Shown one piece after another: positions 16,623 through 24,874 of a stretch of 64,000 nt of DNA; the first letter of the stretch is position 1, and every line of letters begins with the position of its first letter. The notes under the pieces were generated by a model that was not told the DNA's origin, did not search any database, and saw only the letters and a program-made list of their open reading frames with translations. The stretch is from assembly GCF_023734115.1 (NCBI RefSeq), contig NZ_AP025737.1:2976001-3040000 (forward strand), written 5' to 3'. The stretch comes from Herbiconiux sp. L3-i23. GTDB lineage: Bacteria > Actinomycetota > Actinomycetes > Actinomycetales > Microbacteriaceae. A program made the position numbers and the translations under genes.

Positions 16623-18047
16623 GCGGCGGAGGTTCACGGCGGTGACCGCGGCGGCGCCGGCGAGCATCAGGAGGGCCGCGAGCGAGCCGAACCCGATGAT
16701 GTCGAAGCCCGTGTCGGGGAGGCGGGGTGCGCCGGTCGGGGCGGCCGGATCGGCGGCGCGGTAGGCGCCGATCCCGTGGCGGTTCGCCGATGCGATCTCG
16801 ACCGTATAGCGCTGCGCAGGGTCGAGGCCGGTGATGTCGGTGCTCGTGGCGCCACCCGCGAGGTTGAAGCGCTGCACCACCGCGCCGGAGGAATCGCGGA
16901 CCCGTACGAGACGGTCGGTGACGGAGGTCGACTCGAGGTCGGACCACAGCGCGGTGAGCGCGCCCGCGATCGTGGAGGCGACGCTCACCGTCGCAGGAGC
17001 GGCCGGAACGGTGCCGTTCGTCGTCACCCGGATCTGTCCGGTCGCGTAGTCGTAGCCGACCGTGCGGTCGAGGAAGAACCGGTTGCCGGTGTTGAGGTGA
17101 CCGTCGGTGATCGTGTTGTAGTACGAGAACGAGCCGGGACCCGAGTCGACCGCGAGCCAGCTGGCGAACGGGGCGGCCCCGCTCGCGGTCGCGAACGCCA
17201 CCGACGTGCCCGAGTGCAGGTGCCCGATCCGAGTCTGCGTGGTCGCCGTCGTCGGGGACGTGACGTGCGCGTACGGAGCGAAGGCGACTCCCGCGACGAT
17301 GCCGCCAGGCGCGCCGGTGTCGATCGTCGTCGCCTGGCAGACGGAGGACTCCTCGACCTGCCAGCACAGGTCGATCGGCTTCTCGTACACCGTGTAGCCC
17401 GCGGTGTTCGGATACACGTTCGCGGTCGTCGCAGCCTGCAGCACCGCAGTCGACGACCCTGCGGCGGCGGGTGCGCCGAGTGTCAGCGTTCCGCTCGTCT
17501 GCGTGAAGGCGAGAGTGTGCCCCGCCGAGAGCGTGGTGTCGTCGAACTGGAGCAGCGGGCTGTACCACTCGACGGTCGTCGAGGTCGACGAGTCGGTCCA
17601 CCGGTCGAGGCCCTGACCGATGCCGAGGATGCCGTCCACCCCGGCGAGCGCGCATCCGGTGCAGCCGCTGCCGTCGAGGAAGTTGACGGCCGTCGCCGTG
17701 TTGCCGCCGATCGAGAAGTCCGCGGTCGACACGGTGCCGGTGACACTGGATCCGACGTAGTTCACCGTCGCGGTGGCGGGCGTCGCCGTCGCACCGGCAA
17801 CCGGTGCGTACATGACGAGCGCCTCCGATCCGGTGTCGAGGATCACGGTGTACGGGTCGGGATCGCTGCCGAGCTGGATCTGCACCGTCGGCTGGAACTC
17901 GCCACCGCTGCCCGCGGTGAGGAACGTGACCGGGATGGGTGCGGGCGCCGCGGTGGCAGGCGCCGTGGTCGCGACCGCGGAACCGGCGACGATCACCGCC
18001 CCCAGCACTGCAGCGGACACACGCGCGACACGGCGCTTCGACATCAT
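16602..18047 (-). CDS. Secreted pepsin-like protein with Fn3 domain and LPXTG wall anchor
   Basis: A 481-residue exported protein. A signal peptide (basic MMSKRR, hydrophobic core, ATAAPAP) leads to a beta-rich domain with VILDTGSEALVMY (Asp71) and TTIDTGAPGG (Asp243). Two DTG motifs about 170 residues apart are what clan AA pepsin-like aspartic proteases show. Residues about 350-435 look like a fibronectin type III domain. LPDTG (443-447), a membrane helix and RRR form a sortase sorting signal. A GGGGG ribosome-binding site 7 bases before ATG 18047 decides the start. Protease activity is inferred only. The last codons and stop lie within repeat copy B. Confidence 0.8.
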   Translation of the reverse strand: MMSKRRVARVSAAVLGAVIVAGSAVATTAPATAAPAPIPVTFLTAGSGGEFQPTVQIQLGSDPDPYTVILDTGSEALVMYAPVAGATATPATATVNYVGSSVTGTVSTADFSIGGNTATAVNFLDGSGCTGCALAGVDGILGIGQGLDRWTDSSTSTTVEWYSPLLQFDDTTLSAGHTLAFTQTSGTLTLGAPAAAGSSTAVLQAATTANVYPNTAGYTVYEKPIDLCWQVEESSVCQATTIDTGAPGGIVAGVAFAPYAHVTSPTTATTQTRIGHLHSGTSVAFATASGAAPFASWLAVDSGPGSFSYYNTITDGHLNTGNRFFLDRTVGYDYATGQIRVTTNGTVPAAPATVSVASTIAGALTALWSDLESTSVTDRLVRVRDSSGAVVQRFNLAGGATSTDITGLDPAQRYTVEIASANRHGIGAYRAADPAAPTGAPRLPDTGFDIIGFGSLAALLMLAGAAAVTAVNLRRRSDIAG

Positions 18048-18114
18048 GGCGATTCCCCCGGCCCGCGCCCCCGCGGACATCTGCGCCCGGAACCGTTCTC
18101 GGGCGCTCGTCACG

Positions 18115-18624
18115 CTAGCAGCGCCCCAACGGGGGCATCGCGCAGCGACACGGCCCGCCGACGCCCCGCCCGGCCGACGGCGGTCGGTGGCACCGATCTC
18201 GTGAAAGAGGGCTCAGTCCCGCCCGGAGGCCTGCCCGGTAGGCGCCCGCGATCCCGGTCGACCACAGCGCCCAGAGAACGAGCAACGGCTGGAAGGGGAG
18301 CCGCAGCAGCCGCTTGCGGTCGGTGTCGAGGCCGAACGCACTGATCTTGCGCCGCCACTGTGAGATATTGCCGGGGAAGATGGCGGCGAAGAAGACGGCG
18401 GCGGCGATGCCGGCCAGCTCCCCGCGGCGCCGAGCCGCGATCAGGGCGCTGCCGAGGCCGATCTCGACGACTCCCGAGGCGAGCACCACCGTGTCGTCGC
18501 TGGCGGGCACCCACGGCGGCACCTGGGCGGTGAACGCTTTCCTCGCGAAGGTGAGGTGGCTGATCCCTGCGAAGACCAAGGTCGCGCCCAGGACGATCCG
18601 GCCGACGGTGCGGGCAGTGCTCAT
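18115..18624 (-). CDS. DoxX-like membrane protein
   Basis: A 169-residue protein with the DoxX/DoxD-type opening VGRIVLGATLVFAGISHLTF and four membrane segments, including VVLASGVVEIGLGSALI and GIAAAVFFAAIFPGNI, then LPFQPLLVLWALWSTGI. Such proteins are small quinone- or redox-linked membrane proteins of uncertain role. The last 30 residues are a basic, low-complexity tail beyond the usual family end, so the true end could reflect a lost stop. GAGAGG precedes ATG 18624. Confidence 0.72.
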   Translation of the reverse strand: MSTARTVGRIVLGATLVFAGISHLTFARKAFTAQVPPWVPASDDTVVLASGVVEIGLGSALIAARRRGELAGIAAAVFFAAIFPGNISQWRRKISAFGLDTDRKRLLRLPFQPLLVLWALWSTGIAGAYRAGLRAGLSPLSRDRCHRPPSAGRGVGGPCRCAMPPLGRC

Positions 18625-18655
18625 GGATCGCCTCTCATTACGAGGGTCGTGACCC

Positions 18656-18970
18656 TCACTCGTCGGGGTCGGTTCCGATCACCGTCTCACGGTCGACCTC
18701 GATTTCACGTGCGCGTCGGCGGGATCGACGGTCGACGACGAGTGCGACGACGGCGCCGAGAGCTCCGAAGACGACGCCGATGAAGAGGAACAAGAAGCCG
18801 AAGATCTGCGGCGCCGTGAACTCGCCCTCGATGGGGAAGGCGAAAGTGAGGATCAGCGCGACGACGGCGCCGACGATCACGCCGGCGAGGACGAAGTTCC
18901 AGATGCGCGGCGAGCGCCGCACCCGCACGGTTTCGTGGCGCTCGGGCGGCGGCGCCTGTTCGTCGGTCAT
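18656..18970 (-). CDS. Small two-helix membrane protein
   Basis: A 104-residue protein with a polar N-tail rich in Glu/Pro/Arg, two membrane helices (FVLAGVIVGAVVALILTFAF and IFGFLFLFIGVVFGALGAVVALVV) and a basic-acidic C-tail. Family not recognised; similar small proteins are common beside purD in actinobacteria. ATG at 18970 overlaps the stop of the sterol-carrier-like gene by 4 bases, so the two are translationally coupled. Confidence 0.75.
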   Translation of the reverse strand: MTDEQAPPPERHETVRVRRSPRIWNFVLAGVIVGAVVALILTFAFPIEGEFTAPQIFGFLFLFIGVVFGALGAVVALVVDRRSRRRAREIEVDRETVIGTDPDE

Positions 18971-19350
18971 GATGGGTCTCCTCCACGGGGCAAGCCGGGC
19001 AGCGGCAGCACGGCGGACAGGTCGGCTCGCGTGCCCGACGCCGTCACGATGGCGTCGTCGACCGCGTCGGCGAAGCGAATGCGTCCCGTCGCGAGCCCGA
19101 GCCAGGTGGCGGCGTCCATCTCAACGACGTTGGGCGGCGTGCCGCGCGTGTGGCGGGGGCCGGGGATGCATTGGACGGCTCCGAACGGCGGCACCCTCAC
19201 CTCGACGGTGTTGCCTTCGGCGCGCTCGGCCAGGAGCTGCAGCGTGTACCGCACCGCCGTGGCGAGCACGGGACGCGCCGGCGGTGTGGCGCCGACGGCG
19301 GCGGCGACGGCCGAGAGGCCCTCGTCGTCTGCGATGCGTACTCGTGCCAC
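18967..19350 (-). CDS. Sterol-carrier (SCP2-like) family protein
   Basis: A 127-residue protein of the actinobacterial sterol carrier family, with VRYTLQLLAERAEGNTVEVRVPPFGAVQC and the closing VEMDAATWLGLATGRIRFADAV, a typical SCP2-like segment. Ligand unknown. The start is GTG at 19350; a TACCGT hexamer at 19357-19362 (reverse strand) lies 6 bases upstream, implying a leaderless mRNA. It is divergent from purD across only 39 bases, with back-to-back promoters, and this pairing with purD is common in related genomes. Confidence 0.8.
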   Translation of the reverse strand: MARVRIADDEGLSAVAAAVGATPPARPVLATAVRYTLQLLAERAEGNTVEVRVPPFGAVQCIPGPRHTRGTPPNVVEMDAATWLGLATGRIRFADAVDDAIVTASGTRADLSAVLPLPGLPRGGDPS

Positions 19351-19377
19351 CCCTCAACGGTACCCTCCGCCCGCCGA

Positions 19378-19383
19378 TAGCCT
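19378..19383 (+). promoter_or_regulatory. purD -10 hexamer (leaderless start)
   Basis: TAGCCT at 19378-19383 lies exactly 6 bases before the purD GTG, so transcription should begin at the start codon itself. The divergent SCP2-like gene has its own TACCGT within the same 39-base gap. Confidence 0.55.
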
Positions 19384-19389
19384 GGTCGG

Positions 19390-20667
19390 GTGCGAATACT
19401 CGTCCTCGGCACCGGCGCCCGCGAACACGCGATCGCCGACGCGCTCCTGACCACTCCCGGCGGCCACGACGTGGTGGTGTCCCCCGGCAACGACGGCATC
19501 GCCGAGACGACGTCCCTCGTGCGCCTGTCGGACATCACCGACGGGGACGCGGTCTCGGAGTTCGCGTTGGCGAACGACATCGACCTCATCGTCGTCGGAC
19601 CCGAGGCGCCGCTGATCGAGGGAGTCGCCGACGCCCCCCGTGAACGCGGCATCCCGGTCTTCGGCCCCGGTCGCGCGGCCGCGCAGATCGAGGGCAGCAA
19701 GGCGTTCGCGAAGCGGATCATGGAACTCGCCGGAGTCCCGACGGGGCGGGCGGAGCGGGCCGGCACCCTCGCAGAGGCGGAGGCCGCGCTCGACGATCAC
19801 GGGGCCCCCTACGTGGTGAAGGCCGACGGACTCGCCGCGGGCAAGGGCGTGCTGGTCACGGAGGACCGCGACGCGGCGCTCGGTCACGTGCGGCACTGGC
19901 TGCCGTCGGGACCGGTACTGATCGAGGAGTTCCTCACCGGCGACGAGGTGTCGCTGTTCTTCCTGAGCGACGGCCACGACGTGCTGCCCCTGTCGCCGGC
20001 GCAGGACTATAAGCGCCTGCGCGACGGCGACCTCGGCCCCAACACCGGAGGGATGGGCGCCTACTCCCCCCTCCCCTGGCTCGCCGACCGCTTCGGCAGC
20101 GAACGCGCTTTCGTGCAGCGGGTGCTCGACGAGGTCGCGCAGCCGGTAGTCCGTCAGCTGGAAGACGAGGGCACGCCCTTCATCGGCCTGCTTTACTGCG
20201 GCCTCATCCTCGACGGCGACCGCATCAGCGTCATCGAGTTCAACGCCCGCTTCGGCGACCCCGAGACCCAGGTCGTGCTGCCCCGCCTTCGCTCCCCGCT
20301 CGGCGAGCTGCTGCACGCGGCCGCGTCCGGGGAGCTCGGCGGCCGCGACTGGCCCGAGTTCGACGACAGCGTCGCCGTAGGGGTGGTGCTCGCGAGCGAG
20401 GGCTATCCGGAAGCGCCGGTCGTCGGCCGACCGATCACCGGCTTCCGCGAGGCCCTCGAGGTGCCCGGCACCCGGATCGACCACGCGGCCACCGCGTGGA
20501 GCGACGATCATGAGGCCATGGTCAGCGCGGGCGGACGGGTGCTCACCGTCGTCGCGGTCGGCGACGACTTCCGAGCGGCCCGGGACCGCGCCTACCAGTC
20601 GATCTCGCATCTGCGGCTCGAGGGCGCCCAGTACCGACACGACATCGCCGAGAAGGTGACCCGATGA
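19390..20667 (+). CDS. purD: Phosphoribosylamine-glycine ligase (GAR synthetase)
   Basis: A 425-residue ATP-grasp enzyme for purine step 2, joining glycine to phosphoribosylamine. The N-terminal RILVLGTGAREHAIADAL, FGPGRAAAQIEGSKAFAK, YVVKADGLAAGKGV (ATP-binding) and the PNTGGMGAYSPLPW and EFNARFGDPETQV signatures are all present. Length is typical. GTG at 19390 fits the leaderless promoter. It overlaps purC by 4 bases (ATGA), forming a coupled two-gene operon. Confidence 0.97.
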   Translation: MRILVLGTGAREHAIADALLTTPGGHDVVVSPGNDGIAETTSLVRLSDITDGDAVSEFALANDIDLIVVGPEAPLIEGVADAPRERGIPVFGPGRAAAQIEGSKAFAKRIMELAGVPTGRAERAGTLAEAEAALDDHGAPYVVKADGLAAGKGVLVTEDRDAALGHVRHWLPSGPVLIEEFLTGDEVSLFFLSDGHDVLPLSPAQDYKRLRDGDLGPNTGGMGAYSPLPWLADRFGSERAFVQRVLDEVAQPVVRQLEDEGTPFIGLLYCGLILDGDRISVIEFNARFGDPETQVVLPRLRSPLGELLHAAASGELGGRDWPEFDDSVAVGVVLASEGYPEAPVVGRPITGFREALEVPGTRIDHAATAWSDDHEAMVSAGGRVLTVVAVGDDFRAARDRAYQSISHLRLEGAQYRHDIAEKVTR

Positions 20668-21518
20668 GCGCAGAGATCCCCGGATGGGAGCACATCTACT
20701 CGGGCAAGGTCCGCGACCTGTACCGCCCCGACGGGCATCTCGACGGTGACGGCGCCCCGCTGCTCGTCGTCGCGAGCGACCGCGTCAGCGCCTTCGATCA
20801 TGTGCTCGAACCCGGCATCCCCGGCAAGGGCGACCTTCTCACCACCCTCAGCCTCTGGTGGTTCGCGCATCTCGGGGTCCCCAACCACCTCCTCGACGAG
20901 CAGCAGGTGCCCAGCGAGGTCGCCGGGCGCGCGATGCTGGTGCGCGACCTCGAGATGTTCCCCATCGAGTGCGTCGTCCGCGGGTATCTGTCCGGCAGCG
21001 GCTGGGCCGAGTACCAGCAGACCCAGAGCGTGTGCGGCGTCGCACTGCCCGCCGGGCTCCGCAACGGCGACCGTCTTCCCGAGCCGATCTACACGCCCGC
21101 CTACAAGGCCCCGCTCGGCGAGCACGACGAGAACATCACCTTCGAGCGCACGGCCGAACTGGTCGGAACCGAGGTCGCGTCCGAGCTGCGGCGACTCTCG
21201 CTCGAGATCTTCCGCGCCGCGTCGACGACCGCGGCCGCGCGGGGCGTGATCCTCGCCGACACGAAGTTCGAGTTCGGTCGCGACGCGGACGGAGTCATCC
21301 GCCTCGCCGACGAGGTGCTGACGAGCGACTCGAGCCGGTTCTGGGACGAGGAGGCCTGGCTCGCCGGCGTCCGCGATCAGAGCTTCGACAAGCAGATCGT
21401 GCGCGATTGGCTGAAGGCGCACTGGGACGGCACCGGGCAGCCGCCCGCGCTTCCCGCCGAGATCGTGGAGCGCACCTCCGCGCGGTACGCCGAACTGATC
21501 GACCGCATCACCGCCTGA
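20664..21518 (+). CDS. purC: SAICAR synthetase
   Basis: A 284-residue enzyme for purine step 7 (the usual step 8 by other counts), coupling aspartate to CAIR with ATP. It shows the signature SGKVRDLY near the start, DRVSAFDHVL, ECVVRGYLSGSGWAEY, and LADTKFEFGRD before a C-terminal DEVLTSDSSRFW. Length is typical of the longer actinobacterial form. It is translationally coupled to purD. The next gene, on the opposite strand, ends 18 bases downstream. Confidence 0.97.
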   Translation: MSAEIPGWEHIYSGKVRDLYRPDGHLDGDGAPLLVVASDRVSAFDHVLEPGIPGKGDLLTTLSLWWFAHLGVPNHLLDEQQVPSEVAGRAMLVRDLEMFPIECVVRGYLSGSGWAEYQQTQSVCGVALPAGLRNGDRLPEPIYTPAYKAPLGEHDENITFERTAELVGTEVASELRRLSLEIFRAASTTAAARGVILADTKFEFGRDADGVIRLADEVLTSDSSRFWDEEAWLAGVRDQSFDKQIVRDWLKAHWDGTGQPPALPAEIVERTSARYAELIDRITA

Positions 21519-21536
21519 CCGTCCTGGTTCCGGCAC

Positions 21537-22964
21537 TCAATCACTCGCTCGCCAGGTCGCCCGCGGATCATTGGCCGACTTGCCGTCCCACTTCACCAGT
21601 CCTTCATCTCGTAGCGCGTTCAGCTGCTTGATGAGGGTGGGTCGGCTAAGGCCAGTGAGCTGACGGAGTTCACCAGTGCCGAGAGCTGATGCTTCCCGGC
21701 GCAACACTGCTAGCGTCTCGAGGGAGTTGCGGGGCAGCCGCTCGATAACGTCTGCCGAGATCCTTGATACCGCCGACAAGGTGAGATGTACTCCCCCGCT
21801 GGTCTGCACGTAGGCCGGATCGGTTAGTCCCCGGGAACGCATCTCATCGAACATTCGTCGGATCCCCTCCCCCATCTCCTGAGTGATGCGAAGATCAGTG
21901 CACACCCGAGCGATGCGCGGATTTCGTGCGTAGCGACTGATATCCAGGGGATTCCTCGGATCGGCGAGTCCCGGAAATCGACCGGGACTCGACACTTCGA
22001 TCCTGTTCGGGAATATCTCGACTCGAACGTGGTCGCCGACAAGGCTGTAAGAGCGGTGCACAACGGCGTTCACAAGTCCTTCCAACCAAGCATCTCGGGG
22101 CACAATCGGAATGTCATCGAAGCGACCGTCGTCACTCAGCGCGCGACGTTTGGGCTGCCAGTCGTCGATCACACGCCGGGCCTCTTCAATCACGTACGGG
22201 ATTGGTCCCTCGACCCTCACGTCATATCCCGCATCGACGTTCATATCCGCGCCTGACCCTCTTCGCTCGTCTCGATAACGAAGGATGCGGACATACGCCT
22301 GTGGGAACCGCTCACTCGGATTCGGCGAGAACAGCAGATATCCGGCCACAGTGACGACACCGTCGGCCGTAAGCAGCCCCCTGTTACGCAACATCTGGGT
22401 GTGAGTTCCCGAGAAACCCGCGCTGCCCCGGTAGTGGCCGAGCAGATCGGCGTCTAGGTCTTTCACCCCGACGCTCGCGACGGATGTACCGTCGAATTGG
22501 GAAGCTCCACGATCGAAGTGCAGCTCCTGTCGCTGAGCGAAACCGAGTTTTCGAGATTCGTCGCCGACACGCAGATAGCAGTCGCCGTTCCTCAACTCGT
22601 GCACCATTTCGCCCGGCTCGACCCGGAAGGCTAGGAGCACGTCGGTCTCCCCCTGCTGGTTGATGCACGCGACCTGGCTCGCGTGTACCCGAACGGGAGG
22701 CGAGGTGAAGTCGATCGACGCCTGCCGCAGCGCGTTGGTCTTCTGTGGATCTGACTTGGTCCCTTCGACAACTCCGTCGTGGACACCTACAAGCACAGTG
22801 CCTCCCTCCGCGTTCGCTAGAGCCACCAGTGCCACAGCCAAGTCGCGGGGTTGGATTCGCGCTGATTTCCGCTCAAACCATTGATCCTCGATGAGGGCTA
22901 TCACAGCGGGCCCCGTCTCGCGGATTGATGCCCCTAGGGCTCGATCCACCTCGTTGGAAGACAT
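21537..22964 (-). CDS. AlbA_2 (Schlafen-like) domain transcriptional regulator
   Basis: A 475-residue protein built as an N-terminal AlbA_2 DNA-binding domain (QWFERKSARIQPRDLAVALVALANAEGGTVLVGVHDG), a middle region with YLRVGDESRKL, a GHKL-type ATPase-like segment (GLVNAVVHRSYSLVGDHVRVEIFPNRIEVSSPGRF), and a C-terminal winged helix (LGTGELRQLTGLSRPTLIKQLNALRDEGLV). Such proteins are regulators or defence-island components. The gene is clearly less GC-rich than its neighbours and uses more A/T-ending codons, suggesting transfer. A near-perfect palindrome over its own promoter suggests autoregulation. ATG 22964 is leaderless (TAGAGT 6 bases upstream). Confidence 0.87.
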   Translation of the reverse strand: MSSNEVDRALGASIRETGPAVIALIEDQWFERKSARIQPRDLAVALVALANAEGGTVLVGVHDGVVEGTKSDPQKTNALRQASIDFTSPPVRVHASQVACINQQGETDVLLAFRVEPGEMVHELRNGDCYLRVGDESRKLGFAQRQELHFDRGASQFDGTSVASVGVKDLDADLLGHYRGSAGFSGTHTQMLRNRGLLTADGVVTVAGYLLFSPNPSERFPQAYVRILRYRDERRGSGADMNVDAGYDVRVEGPIPYVIEEARRVIDDWQPKRRALSDDGRFDDIPIVPRDAWLEGLVNAVVHRSYSLVGDHVRVEIFPNRIEVSSPGRFPGLADPRNPLDISRYARNPRIARVCTDLRITQEMGEGIRRMFDEMRSRGLTDPAYVQTSGGVHLTLSAVSRISADVIERLPRNSLETLAVLRREASALGTGELRQLTGLSRPTLIKQLNALRDEGLVKWDGKSANDPRATWRASD

Positions 22965-22969
22965 GCAGG

Positions 22970-22990
22970 TACTCTAAAACCTTTACAGTA
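22970..22990. promoter_or_regulatory. Palindromic operator over the AlbA_2 gene promoter
   Basis: Arms TACTCTAAA (22970-22978) and TTTACAGTA (22982-22990) match at 8 of 9 positions around a 3-base spacer. The reverse strand contains the -10 TAGAGT that lies 6 bases from the ATG, so binding would block transcription. AT-rich in a GC-rich setting. Best guess: bound by the gene's own product. Confidence 0.6.
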
Positions 22991-23068
22991 CGAGCGAGCT
23001 GCCAGCATCGGCGTGGCGCAAAGCGCATCACCCGCCGACCGCTTTCGCGGTGTGCGCCTCGGGCGCGA

Positions 23069-23914
23069 TCAGCCCTTCACCGCCTGCAGTGTGTAGGTCA
23101 GCGGGATGCTCGGCCGTTCGGGGATGAGCGCGAACTCGTCGAACTCCTCCCTCTCGACCATCTGCCCGGGCAAGGCGAGCCAGGGCACCGTGTCGTGCTC
23201 GATGAGCATGGTGAGTCGCATGCCGTGCCGCAGCAGGGCGGTGACGATCTCGCCGATGCCGTGATTCCACTCGTACGTCTTCGTCGCGGTGAGCGGACGA
23301 TCGGTCTCGACGTAGCTCTCGTCGCCGTCGAAGATCAGCGGCTCCTCCCGTTCGAAGTAGGGGTACCCGAACGCGAGGACATCGGAGCGCGAGTCGTCGA
23401 GTGCCCACAGCACCGGATGTCCTTCGCGGATGAAGAGCCTGCCGCCCGGCTTCAGCAGCGCCGCGACCGTCTGCGCCCACCGGTCGATGTCCGGCAACCA
23501 GCAGAGCGCACCGACCCCGGTGTAGACGAGGTCGAAGGACCCGGGCTCGAGCAGGTCGGTCGCCGCATAGACGTCGGACTGCACGAACTCGACCGGGTCA
23601 CCCGTGCGAGACACCAGAGCCCGCGCCGCCTGCACCGCCTCGCCCGAGAAGTCGAGGCCGACGACATCGGCGCCGAGTCGCGCGAGGGAGAGGGTGTCGG
23701 TGCCGATGTGGCACTGCAGATGCACCGTTCGCGCCCCGCGGATGTCGCCCAACCGTCCACGGTCGAACCGCACCACATCGGAGAGCAGCGACGGATCGTC
23801 GGCGAAGCGCCCGACACGGTAGCCGGAGTCATCCGACGCGGAATGCAGCACCGCCCGGTCGTCCCAGTTTGCGCGGTTCGTCTGCTGATACGTGTCGTCC
23901 CACTGGCTGTCCAC
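23069..23914 (-). CDS. Class I SAM-dependent methyltransferase
   Basis: A 281-residue Rossmann-fold methyltransferase. The cofactor site reads TVHLQCHIGTDTLSLARLGADVVGLDFS, with an unusual QCHIGTDT in place of the classic GxGxG, as seen in a group of UbiE-like enzymes. FVQSDVYAA and FDLVYTGVGALCWLPDI follow. Substrate unknown. GTG at 23914 is preceded by GGAGGG at a 6-base spacing, so I choose it over the longer frame. It is divergent from the TspO-like gene. Confidence 0.83.
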   Translation of the reverse strand: MDSQWDDTYQQTNRANWDDRAVLHSASDDSGYRVGRFADDPSLLSDVVRFDRGRLGDIRGARTVHLQCHIGTDTLSLARLGADVVGLDFSGEAVQAARALVSRTGDPVEFVQSDVYAATDLLEPGSFDLVYTGVGALCWLPDIDRWAQTVAALLKPGGRLFIREGHPVLWALDDSRSDVLAFGYPYFEREEPLIFDGDESYVETDRPLTATKTYEWNHGIGEIVTALLRHGMRLTMLIEHDTVPWLALPGQMVEREEFDEFALIPERPSIPLTYTLQAVKG

Positions 23915-24050
23915 GGCGATCCCTCCGCCCGGGCGCCTCCGCGTACCGAGCCGACCAGAATACCGGGGCGGCTCCGATCCGGCGAGGGTCAATTCATTCA
24001 GCTTCTTAGCGAATTCGCCCCGTATGGTGAGCGCGACCGGAAGGACTGCA

Positions 24051-24869
24051 ATGCTCCGACAGATCGCCGTGGCCGTCAGCGCGGCCGTCGCCCTCATCGC
24101 CTCGTTCATCGGCTCGGGAGCCGCGGGCGGGACGCCGATCGCCGAAGCGGCCGGAGGCGCCTTGGCCGCCGACGCCACCGTGATCGCACCCGGCGGCCCC
24201 GCCTTCGGCATCTGGAGCGTCATCTACGCGGGCCTCGTCGCCTACGCGGTGTGGCAGCTTCTGCCCGGCCACCGAGACGACCTCCGGCAGCGACGGCTCG
24301 CACCGTGGGCGATCGCGTCACTGCTGCTCAACGGGGCGTGGATCCTCTGCGTGCAGTTCGATCTGCTCTGGCTGACCGTTCCCGTGATCGCGGCTCTCCT
24401 CGTCGTGCTCGCCCGCATCTTCCTGCTGCTCGTCTCCTCGCATCCGAGCAGCAGAATCGAGGCCGTGCTGGTCGACGGCACCTTCGGGCTCTATCTCGGC
24501 TGGGTGAGCGTCGCGACCATCGCGAACGTCGCCGCCGCGCTCACCGCAGCGGGCTTCGACGGCTTCGGGTTCCCCGCGGACGCGTGGGGAACCGCGGTCG
24601 CGCTCGTCGCCGGCACGGTCGGCGTTCTCCTGGCGGTCCGCGGCCGAGGTCGATTGGCTCCCGCACTGTCGCTGTCCTGGGGACTCGTCTGGGTCGCCGT
24701 CGCGCGACTGACCGACGCGCCGGAGGCGCCGCTCACCGCGATCGCCGCTCTCGTCGCCGTCGCGGCGACGCTCCTCAGCACCGTCGCGATCCGCGCGCGT
24801 GCCGGCTGGATCGCGCCGCCGACGCCCGTCGCCCGCCCTTCCGAGAGGTCGAGCACGCGCGTACAATAA
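24051..24869 (+). CDS. TspO/MBR-like tryptophan-rich membrane protein
   Basis: A 272-residue integral membrane protein with about seven hydrophobic segments. The first part, GPAFGIWSVIYAGLVAYAVWQLLP, then LLLNGAWILCVQFDLLWLTVPVI and IEAVLVDGTFGLYLGWVSVATIANVAAAL, matches the long actinobacterial proteins related to TspO. TspO proteins bind tetrapyrroles; what this one binds is unknown. ATG at 24051 has GGAAGGA 6 bases upstream. It ends 5 bases before the next gene, which has its own leaderless promoter. Confidence 0.78.
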   Translation: MLRQIAVAVSAAVALIASFIGSGAAGGTPIAEAAGGALAADATVIAPGGPAFGIWSVIYAGLVAYAVWQLLPGHRDDLRQRRLAPWAIASLLLNGAWILCVQFDLLWLTVPVIAALLVVLARIFLLLVSSHPSSRIEAVLVDGTFGLYLGWVSVATIANVAAALTAAGFDGFGFPADAWGTAVALVAGTVGVLLAVRGRGRLAPALSLSWGLVWVAVARLTDAPEAPLTAIAALVAVAATLLSTVAIRARAGWIAPPTPVARPSERSSTRVQ

Positions 24870-24874
24870 GTGAC

